The notes below the pieces were generated by a model. That model was given only the letters and a program-made list of their open reading frames with translations. It had not been told where the DNA came from and did not search any database. Positions 55,849 through 64,000 of a stretch of 64,000 bases of DNA are shown one piece after another (positions within the stretch are counted from its first letter, which is position 1; every line of letters starts with the position of its first letter). Origin of the DNA: Hyphodiscus hymeniophilus (lineage: Eukaryota > Ascomycota > Leotiomycetes > Helotiales > Hyphodiscaceae); NCBI GenBank assembly GCA_016508695.1, contig VNKQ01000018.1, positions 1 to 64,000 on the forward strand, written 5' to 3'. The translations under genes and the position numbers were made by a program.

Positions 55849-57525
55849 GATGTGTTGATGCGTTCAACAGGTCTATATGAAAGATAGGATGTGGAATGTA
55901 CCGAGATATTTGAGATGAGACTTTCAGGAGGAAGAAGTCGCTGGTGGAAAATGTATTTCGCTCGACAAGAAAAACAGCGGTGGATCGGTAAGGGAGAAGG
56001 TGCGAGTGACTAACAAAGGCACAAATCACGAGAGCGACTCGACTCCAGATCGCTGATTACTTTCTGTTTCTTGGATCTATTGCCATGATTATTGAGACCA
56101 GATGCGGCAAATAATCGAAGAAAATAGAAAGAGATAGCAGATTAGCCTTCTCGCTCCTCGAGATCTGCCGATATGTCAATGATAGACCAAAAGAATGCTG
56201 GATGACACTCTAATGCCTAGCTTTCTAGGCAAGAAAAAAACACCAGAGATAGCCCACGCGCCAATAGCCAAAATGGGGCTCCGATTAGCGAACGCCCAGT
56301 AGCGAAACTTCCAAAATGGTTGAAATCTATAGTATGAATGGTATCCGCAAGGATAACGATTGGTGACAAGAGATGAAAGTACGGATTCCAGGTTGTTTCC
56401 GTGCGATATCAAGATCCAAATTGGCTCAATACGAGCATTCCCCTAACCACAGGTAGGTGACTACCATCTTCACGCTAGCGGTCCCTGAGAAAAAGAATTA
56501 TGCTTTCTCGCCTAGAGTGTTTGTTTTCAAAACTCCTAAACTTTTGCAACTTCAAAACTTCAAAACTTCAACACTTCACATCTTCAAAATGGTAGCCATA
56601 GGAGTGTTCGATCCAGGAATAGCGAAACTCATTGCTACTAACAAACCCCATTTTGGGGGGAAACGAAATCTTCGGATTGGTTCTCATGGACTGTTTTGAC
56701 GACTCGTGCTAACTTTTGTCTGACTTCTCTACCTAAGGTATACATGCTTTCGTATTTCATTAGTGTGGAAAATACTTCTGGGTTCGAGTCGACGCTCATG
56801 AATGGGATTCAGTCACTCAAGTACTAAAAAGCGCTCTTGACTACTCGACGGCCTGGATGCTTGGTCTCTTTACAGCCTCTCATAATCTTGGCCTGATTTC
56901 TAAAATCATTAGGCTGTGCATCCTCCAAGTAAGCACAGTATTTAAGAATCACCTCAAAAAGCTATGGATAAAGTTACAGACTCACAGAGAAAGCAGAATG
57001 CATGCTTGAGCTTAAGCCAATTAGAGGAACAAAAGCAGCTCAGGCCGTCGCTGTTGGCGACATTAAGACGAGAGTTTGAGGCATACCACGGCGTCTCCCT
57101 ATGTCAGTGGTGATGAATTCTATAGTTACTCGATGAGATCTTTGCCTGCTTTGTAAGAACATGTTCCCAGTACACAGCTGGTGGTTTACTCTTCCCAATC
57201 GTTTACTTGTGCCAACCGTAATAACACTACCGGTAATGATATGGTAAAAAGCATAAGAATAAATAAAAGGAAGGGCAGGGGGTACGAGAGAAGGACACAG
57301 CGTAGTGCCTGTACTTTCAGTACCTGACCGAGGTGGGTAAATAGGTCGATGATCGCGCTAAGCCAGCTAAGGGGCATTGTGCAGACAGTCTTGGCATCCA
57401 AGGCATACATGCATAAAGCAGATACTAGAGGTGTTGATCACCGACAATAAGCGAGCCCACTGTTAAAATATATATATAACGTAATAAGAAAGATCTGCTT
57501 CAACATTACATAATGTCACACGATA
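55849..57525. other. Intergenic, small repeat only
   Basis: 1.7 kb. No convincing gene. A hydrophobic 74-codon frame on the minus strand (57186-57410) and an 80-codon frame on the plus strand (56457-56699) are of chance length. Confidence 0.4.
56545..56590. repeat. CTTCAAAA short tandem repeat
   Basis: Imperfect 8-10 bp units of ACTTCAAA repeated about five times. Simple sequence, no function inferred. Confidence 0.7.
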
Positions 57526-57608
57526 TCTTTGATGGTCTAACGGTCATGATTTCCGCTTGTCATAACGACAAAGCGCGGGAGATCGGGGTTCGACTCCCCG
57601 TCAGAGAG
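57526..57608 (+). tRNA. tRNA-Asp(GTC) with an 11-nt intron
   Basis: All arms fold: acceptor stem TCTTTGA with TCAGAGA (one G-U), D-arm 57535-57550, anticodon stem TCCGC with GCGGG, and T-arm CGGGG-TTCGACT-CCCCG, with discriminator G at 57608. The anticodon GTC is at 57559-57561. Removing 57563-57573 (11 nt, directly 3' to position 37, the canonical intron site) gives a normal 72-nt tRNA. A run of eight Ts begins 49 nt downstream. Confidence 0.88.
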
Positions 57609-57656
57609 ATTTCTCTAGAGTTCACGACCCTGAGTAATGCTCAGAACTCATCAATA

Positions 57657-57664
57657 TTTTTTTT
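57657..57664 (+). terminator. Candidate RNA polymerase III terminator (T8)
   Basis: First long T run after the tRNA-Asp gene; no TTTT occurs between the tRNA end and this point. Confidence 0.55.
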
Positions 57665-59093
57665 GTTTTCGTTTGGATTTTTGTTTCGTTTTGCTAGCGT
57701 TGGTGCGTGTTATGTATGGCATATCAAGGTAGCCGTCGGCTAAAGTGTCTAGTGCTGCGCTAGTAGTTGTACTTTCAAACCTTTCCAGGTTGGCTTACAA
57801 TCTTGGTTGTGTCTCAAGACATAAAGAGTGAGTACTATCACAGTTTATTAGCATCCTGTCTTAGGAATATAAATTTTTGGTATTTATTATTGGGTATTCG
57901 AATCACTCCAGCATAAAATACTTTAAATTGCTTGTAAGGAGTATTAATCAATTAAAATATAACTTCCATTTAACCGTTGTCTAAACTTTATCATTTGTTC
58001 CACCTGTATTCCCCAGTATCCCAGCCTCGTACGTACATCCACACATCCGCCGCGAATACCCATCGAGTTCATGCATGCAACAACCAACGGACGCCGGAAC
58101 GCTTCCCCCGGTTCCACGATCTTCCCACACGATTGATAAGGTAGTCTGGTACTCGTCCTTTTCCAAACGAATCCGATCTTTTAGATCTTTTGCCCGGGCG
58201 TTAAGGAGCGGCCCTCTCACGACGCATGTGCATATGCATATGCATATGCAGGACTCCATGAAGTCATGGAGTGGCCGCGGGGGACATGCACGCCAGTTCC
58301 CCGTCCCAAATAACGAAAAATGCACGATTTCCCCTTGTCCTCTTCTCCCTTCCCCGCCGTCGAGTCCCATGCGAATATTCCCTACATCTGCTCCTGCACG
58401 TAACGGAAGTCTCGTCGAAAGCCTCATGTCATTGGCGCGGGGCTAGGGGCTCTCAACGCCCTTCTTCCGCCCTCTCATCGTCGCCCTCATGATCCTCGGT
58501 CAGAATGCGCCGCCACACAACATCCTTCCGGTACACAAGACTGAAGGAAGTCCAGAGTTATTGTCTCTGTAGGTCCGTTTCTCGCATCTACATCTGACGT
58601 CGTGGAACAGAACAGCCGGCGTATCATTCCCGTCGCCAGAATTGACCTATGGGAATACTACCGGCTCCATGCCAGTCACGTTCTAGCCAAGTGATGAGCT
58701 TGTGGGCTGAACTCGGGATGATGGGAATGGAAGACTTTCACCGCCCTTTGAGACATCGTGAGTTTGAGGGCGACTGAGATGAGCCCTCGACCCTTAAGCC
58801 ATGACTGGTGTCGCCCTGTTACTGTTAGGCATGTGGTCCTAACGCAGAGTGAGCATATATATATATTGGCTGAAGTATCAGGAAAAATCATTGCGTTGCA
58901 GTCGAATGTGTTCTATCTTTAAACTCTCAGGTTGCAGTAATCTCTGATCTCGTGGTCTAAGTCTATTGTCATAAGTCCTTCTCGCCGGTCCATTGCACGT
59001 TCATCCCACTCCCAGGTTGGTCTACCATCATCAAGTACAGTCCGCATCAAGCACATTCCACAGTTCTTCCACCACTCCATCAGCACCATCAGG
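57665..59093. other. Intergenic with simple repeats
   Basis: 1.4 kb. It holds an alternating GCATAT/ATGCAT tract near 58225-58250, the perfect dyad at 58253-58272 and a short TA run near 58856-58866. No gene supported. Confidence 0.45.
58253..58272. promoter_or_regulatory. Perfect 9-2-9 inverted repeat
   Basis: ACTCCATGA, two bases, then TCATGGAGT: a perfect dyad directly after the GCATAT tract. It could be a dimeric factor site or small hairpin. No neighbouring gene makes the choice. Confidence 0.35.
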
Positions 59094-59381
59094 ATGGCAC
59101 TCTCCCACAAAGCCCTCCCAGCCCCACCAAGATCCAAATCATCATCCACAAGAGCCCACAACGGCTCCTCCAAAGGCGGCCAGTCAGCCAAGAAGATCAA
59201 AGACTCGTCCAGAGCCGACAAAGGGAAGGCGGAAATCGTGGAGCGATCGGTCCATGATGAGAAAGGTCTCTATGAGAGAGACCACAGGTCGTACGCCGTG
59301 ACTGACTTTGATGTGCACCAAGATGCAGCTCGGAGGCGACACCGGGATGAGTTGATCGATGTGGTGGGCAAGAGATACTAG
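59094..59381 (+). CDS. Small basic, disordered protein, 95 aa
   Basis: ATG 59094 in a good context (AGGATGG) to TAG at 59379-59381. Starts MALSHKALPAPPRSKSSS, rich in Ser/Lys/Arg, then a more structured acidic-basic C-terminus (DVHQDAARRRHRDELIDVVGKRY). No family recognised, no signal peptide. Coding status rests on the ATG context and residue make-up. A 145-codon frame on the other strand (59184-59621) overlaps it. Confidence 0.4.
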   Translation: MALSHKALPAPPRSKSSSTRAHNGSSKGGQSAKKIKDSSRADKGKAEIVERSVHDEKGLYERDHRSYAVTDFDVHQDAARRRHRDELIDVVGKRY

Positions 59382-59813
59382 GGAAAGGTTCGCGAGAGGT
59401 GAGATGGGTGTAAGAGTTTTGGTCGTCTGTGAACCTACTAGTCGTGTACACTTATTACAGAAGGGAATGGTTGGGCATGGAAGCGTCTTGGACAAAAGAG
59501 TCTGACTGTTCTCGGTATTTGGATAAGGATGATGGGCGCTTTTGTTTGGAATATCTAGAATTGTTGCGATATTGAGAGGTGAGAGGGCCGGCAACTGAGA
59601 TATCTTGACGTCGCAAGACAATTGACCTAGATCAACGTGACTCAGAACTTTGAGAGTGTGAGATCTTGATAAATGTTAAATGATCCATTTCAAGTGGAGG
59701 GATATTCAACGCCAGCAATGCACCACCACCAGATGTCCCGAGACCATAATACATATGCTACAATATCCAATTCATGACTGAAAATGATCTGCATCCACCA
59801 AGATACCTGCTGC
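59382..59813. other. Convergent intergenic spacer
   Basis: 432 bp; nothing beyond 3' flanks of the two neighbouring genes. Confidence 0.4.
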
Positions 59814-62631
59814 TTATCCTTTATTTTCTAACTTCGAAGCAACTAGAACTGACTCCCCAGCCATTCCAGAGAGCTCGTCAAGCTTGACAGTCCCATTCAT
59901 AACCATATCCGGATTCAGCCGCACAAATCTCAGACTCGGGCTGGCGACTTGGGCTGCGTATGATCTCAAGTCGTCTGAGCCACCGACCATCACGGCGCCC
60001 GTGGATTGACTATGGCTAGCTTTGTTAATAGCTTCAGTAATCTGCTGGCGGGTTTCCGCTGTATCTTCCGTTGCGGTTATCAGGATCAAAGACTTTGAGC
60101 TTAAATTCCAGGGCAAAATTTCGGTTTTCTCGCTAGGTAGAACTTTGAGATGTTCCATATAATGCTTCATGTGATTCTTTGGGGCTGGTGTGAAAGATTG
60201 GATAGCTGGCTCGGATCTGTTGATTGGTAACACTTTGAGGTGGTCTAGGTAATTTAACAGATAGTTCACTTGCTCCGTAGGAGCTTGAATCTTGATTGGA
60301 TCCTGCAGTTCCCTGCTCTCCGGATATCTCTGGCCTTCCTTCCCTTGTGGCACAACGCGAAGATGGTACGCATCCAATTGTGTCTGGTGCATTGGTCCTG
60401 GTGATTCGACCATCGGATCTTCGCCATTGGAGTTCTTCGGAAATGCAATCACATCTCGGACGGTATCGCGCCCCAGCATGACGGCGAGGAGGCGATCAAA
60501 TCCTATGGCCAAACCAGCGTGGGGCGGACATCCGGCTTCGAGAGCGCGGAACAGATGCCTGAAGTCATCCATACGAACCTGTGGCATCTACAAGTCATAA
60601 GCATCGGCATAAATCGGACGACGAGATCATTACCTTCAAGATATCTTTCATAATGAACTTCTGTATTGCGGAGCTATGGATACGTCGACTCCCTCCACCG
60701 AGTTCTACACCATTCAGAACAAGATCGTAATGATCGGCCTTTGCTTTTAATGGGTCGGACAATAGAAGATCTAGGTCTTCAGAAGTCTTAGGTGCCGTAA
60801 AAGGATGATGTGTAGCAGAGAATCCAGATGACCCGCCTTGCCCAGGATCCGTAGAATTATCAGGCGTAAACATGGGGAAATCCGTAACCCATAGGAAGGC
60901 ATGGGTAGGATCAGCCTCGATCAGGCCTTGGGCGACTGCAGCTTTATAGATTTCAAGACGAAGCTTCCCAATCATTGTCGAGCCGCCGCTGTGTGGGAGA
61001 TTCGGGCGAGCCTGGACCAAAAGCAAATCGCCATCTTCTAGTACATCTGACTTGGCAAATATAGATTTTAAGTCCTCGGCTCCTTCGAATCCGAACGCTT
61101 GGAGCCCCTCGATTGGTCTTCGCGAGTCAAATACGAATATTCCAGGTGCACCATCAACATTCTGTTGGAAGGGTCCAGCATCTGCTGAATCCATGAAACC
61201 GCGGATGAACTTCTGCACAGTCTTCGAGGTGCTACCTAATCTAATCTTGAAAGCTTCGAGAACCGGTTGCTCGATCGAGGTGAGCATACCACAAAGATCA
61301 GCAGGAACGATATGATCGATTCGTTTGATCTACCACAATTAGCGGGATTACCAACATGGTATGATAGCTTACTTCTCCTGGTATTCGCAGGTCGGGTTTG
61401 TCGGATCCGTGTTTCGACATGGCTTCATCATAAGTCATCCGGATGAAAGGGGCATCAGGCAAGGAATACTGAAGAGTCCCTTGTCCAGCAAATTCTACCC
61501 AAAGGGCTTTGATGAATTGCTCAACTCGATGCATGACTTGTTCACCATTTGCCCAAGCCATCTCAAGATCAATCTACAACGACGTTAATAAAGGGTCGTT
61601 AGGATATATGTTAGTCCATACCTGCGTAAACTCTGGCTGTCGATCTGCCCTATGGTCTTCGTCACGGAAACATTTCGCGAACTGAACATATCGATTGATC
61701 CCACTGGCCATCAAAATTTGCTTATATTGCTGAGGACTCTGAGGTAGTCCATATGCAAATCCTCTATTCCTCGTAGGCACAAGAAACTCCCGAGCACCCT
61801 CTGGTGTGGATTTGAATAGAATTGGAGTTTCAACCTCCTGAAAGTCTGCCAATTCCCGTCTTGCAAAGGCCGCAACATCTGATCTGAATTTGAGTCTCTG
61901 TCTGAGATTCTTGTCGAATCGAATATGCATGTCTCTCTCCTTAGGGTCCAGCATCGATCCTTGATGGAAGGGCCTAGAGAATGTATTCAAAGCCTTGATA
62001 CTCACAAGCCTAATCTCGAGGTTGCTAATGAATTCGGTTCCTTCGTCTGGCAGTTCTTTGTTCACCCAATCTTTGGCTTCATATTTCCAATGCAAAGCCC
62101 CCGTTAGGCTCACAGCACTGTTAGGTTTGATTTGCCTCAGCGTTCGTCTCGCTTCGTCGTTGAATTCGGTCCGGGCAAGGACTTGTATTTGCTCCGGGCC
62201 ACTTCCACCTTCTATGTTGACAAATGACATCCCAGCGCTCATGTTTTTGACTTTTCCCAGAAATCCAACTGCGGTAACCCTTGTGCCGATTAGAGAAGCG
62301 GGTATGCATCGTTGAAATTCGAGTATTGGTGGGGAGTCTGGTGAAGGGATGTCAACTGTTAATATGTTAGTCCAGAGCCCACAAGAATTTCAATCGGACT
62401 ATACAAACATGAACTTTTGTATTCATCCCAGCTAATTTTGTTAATTTTGCCCTCCAATTTCTTGTGCTGGGCCAATTCCTCTTCGATTGCCAGCGTGAGA
62501 CCACCATCACTGAAGTATCTGCAAGCCGGCGAAGCCAGTCGCAAGCTCGTCAGCGGCCATCGTGTAGATGATAAAGGTTTCGGAAGCCGTACATTGGAGA
62601 CCCGTCGTGCATAGCACGAAATCAGTGACAT
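59814..62631 (-). CDS. msd1: Mitochondrial aspartyl-tRNA synthetase with C-terminal extension, 875 aa
   Basis: Exons are 62631-62409, 62355-61622, 61573-61373, 61329-60634 and 60587-59814; all joins are in frame. The first donor is GTTTGT with branch GACTAAC. The N-terminus (MSLISCYARRVSNVRLPKP) is an Arg-rich mitochondrial presequence. An OB-fold anticodon-binding domain is followed by class II motifs: motif 2 FAKCFRDEDHRADRQPEFTQ|IDLEMAW across an exon junction, a bacterial-type insertion domain, GVELGGGSRRIH, and motif 3 GLAIGFDRLLAVMLGRD. This is the bacterial-type AspRS that charges mitochondrial tRNA-Asp. The core ends near residue 695. About 175 further residues follow, including a duplicated [LM]-[DE]-HLKVLP motif, which is not part of the standard enzyme. 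Confidence 0.92.
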
Positions 62632-63762
62632 GGTTCATCGATCCTACTGAAGGGTCGAGTTTCAAGAGTCTACATTTATTTTGAAGCTGTCCAATTTCGG
62701 TTAGCTTAAACGGCAAACTCCGTGACGGAAAATATATATTCTCGCGAACTCTCCAGCTCGAACTTACTCTTGCATCCTTCCAAGTTTTAAACAAGTAAGC
62801 CCTTAAACTGTCAGAATTTGTGGGAACCTGGCTAATGATGACTTCGCAGATGATGAAAGCCAGCGTGTTATTATGAGTACGATTCCTCCCTCTCGAACCT
62901 TCAAACTCTCCCCTCACCGGGCTTAAGTGGTCTGTTGGCAAGATTGGGATGGAAGAGTGATATAAGCGTTCGTCACACCGACCTTGTTTACACAACGGAC
63001 GCAATGAAGGCATCTCTGAACTATAAAGCTTGGAAGGCTTTGCATGTTCGGTGGAGGAAAGCGATGGGCTGGCTTGAATAGTGGCTGCAGGTCCATTGCT
63101 TCTTCCGAACACACGTCGATGCGAGTTTAAACTCGACACTCACTGCGGACGTGAATACGTACTCACTCTTTGGACTACAAACACGAGGTTATTTGTGGGC
63201 TGCGGGCTGTGGGCTATGGACCCTGGGGTATAGGTTGTCAACTTTGGGGAGGGAAGCAGTGCCGAAGTTAGAAAGGCATTACTCAAGGACACGAAAGGTT
63301 GGGCAATTTTGCTCATCCTCAGAATGCTCTGTATGATTTGGCTTTGGAGTTGTCCAGCAATTCTCCTGGCTGATAGGTGCCCAATACGATCGGAATTATT
63401 TGCTTAGTGATCTTTACAATTCGTCGACCCTTCACAGCTTGACTGAATCTAAAATAACGTCGACACACACCAGAAAGGCCATTATTCTTAATAATCCCGC
63501 AGGATCCTAGCATTGCCCCTAAAAAGGATCTGATCCATGGCTTTCCATTCGCCAATCTCAAACAACATCCCTGAGCATTTATCCCCGCCGCTGCGAATTG
63601 ACAGCGTCGAGCAACCACCTGGCAGACAATCATACGTCTTCCACGGCAATATAATATTTGATTATATTACGAGCATCCTCTTTTCAATCCGCTGTTTCCT
63701 TGACTCTCCAGCCTGTGCATGATGCAAAGTAGACTACAGTAAATATTGGCCCGCGTGGCAGT
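62632..63762. other. Upstream region of the AspRS gene
   Basis: 1.1 kb. A 210-codon minus-strand frame (62507-63139) overlaps the AspRS start but begins at GTG and shows no recognisable domain; not called. Confidence 0.45.
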
Positions 63763-64000
63763 TTAGCCGGGGTCTTTAGGTCCTTGAAGCCGACCGTCAT
63801 TTCGATAAATCAAAGCCGGAAACAAGTTCAAGTCCGCGACAACAACAACGAAGCACGCAAACGAAGCGTCTCCAAATCCGATTGCTGTCTGTATCGCCTC
63901 ATGCGCAGCTCCATCTATTCGCTTTGTGACGAGATTTCGAAGCGATCCCGGACAGCGAGTTGAAGGGGGCGTCTCTATCATCCCATCTGTTGTCGCATTT
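63763..64000 (-). CDS. Possible 3'-terminal part of a gene crossing the window edge
   Basis: A minus-strand frame is open from the window edge to a TAA at 63763, with an ATG at 63981. It has about 78 residues including GDASFACFVVVVADLNLFP. No domain recognised. It may be the last exon of a gene outside the window or a chance frame. Confidence 0.25.
   Translation of the reverse strand, partial: NATTDGMIETPPSTRCPGSLRNLVTKRIDGAAHEAIQTAIGFGDASFACFVVVVADLNLFPALIYRNDGRLQGPKDPG

Noticed and set aside
57186..57410. 74-residue hydrophobic minus-strand frame
   Set aside because: One membrane-like stretch but no other support; adjacent to the tRNA gene in gene-free DNA.
62507..63139. 210-codon minus-strand frame upstream of AspRS
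   Set aside because: Begins at GTG, overlaps the AspRS start in another frame and has no domain.
1..64000. CRISPR arrays, prokaryotic operons or a secondary-metabolite core synthase
   Set aside because: None seen; the genome is fungal, and no PKS, NRPS or terpene synthase domain was recognised.

Overview
This is a chromosome end of a filamentous ascomycete (Pezizomycotina). The window opens with five exact CCCTAA-type telomere repeats. Its genes have short introns (about 44-155 nt), most with GT donors, CTRAY-like branch sites and AG acceptors. It contains AT-rich, stop-riddled blocks typical of repeat-induced point mutation (RIP). Leotiomycetes is possible from the gene families, but that is only an impression.

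Layout. 1-8.2 kb is subtelomeric: telomere, an AT-rich RIP-like block (35-1560), an unrecognised three-exon gene (2173-3145), a fragment with two TAA stops, a small cysteine-rich secreted protein (4409-4752), a RIP-mutated Tc1/mariner (Fot1/pogo-like) element with TA target duplication (5084-7140), and a broken DEDDh exonuclease gene (7277-8182). 9.7-28 kb is ordinary gene space: an alpha/beta hydrolase, a fungal membrane protein, an ABHD12-like hydrolase, a kelch-BTB (Ral2-like) protein, a 1-Cys peroxiredoxin, an MFS transporter, two small proteins and a decayed MYND-like gene. 28,551-34,592 is a complete Ty1/copia retrotransposon (172-bp LTRs, 5-bp target duplication GATAT) destroyed by RIP, 310 bp upstream of a C2H2 zinc-finger gene. 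36-50 kb holds an Rtg2-like Ppx/GppA protein, a xanthine dioxygenase-like TauD enzyme, a patatin-type lipase, and a divergent amidoligase/GNAT pair. 51-56 kb has three minus-strand enzyme genes: an MMSDH-like aldehyde dehydrogenase with a 3' frameshift, a PhyH-family dioxygenase, and a blasticidin-S-deaminase-like cytidine deaminase. 57.5 kb carries an intron-containing tRNA-Asp(GTC). 59.8-62.6 kb encodes a mitochondrial aspartyl-tRNA synthetase with a long C-terminal extension.

How it fits together. Housekeeping functions (AspRS, tRNA-Asp, Rtg2-like, peroxiredoxin, lipase, kelch-BTB) are interleaved with accessory enzymes. The telomere-proximal part behaves as a transposon-rich, mutation-prone compartment. 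The most informative signal is in the copia LTRs: all 20 differences are transitions, and they partition so that each LTR is mutated only on its internal side. That maps the RIP edge to inside the repeats. No clearly new multi-gene system is proven. The best candidates for further work are the amidoligase/GNAT pair, the ALDH-PhyH-deaminase run, the secreted cysteine-rich protein and the AspRS extension.
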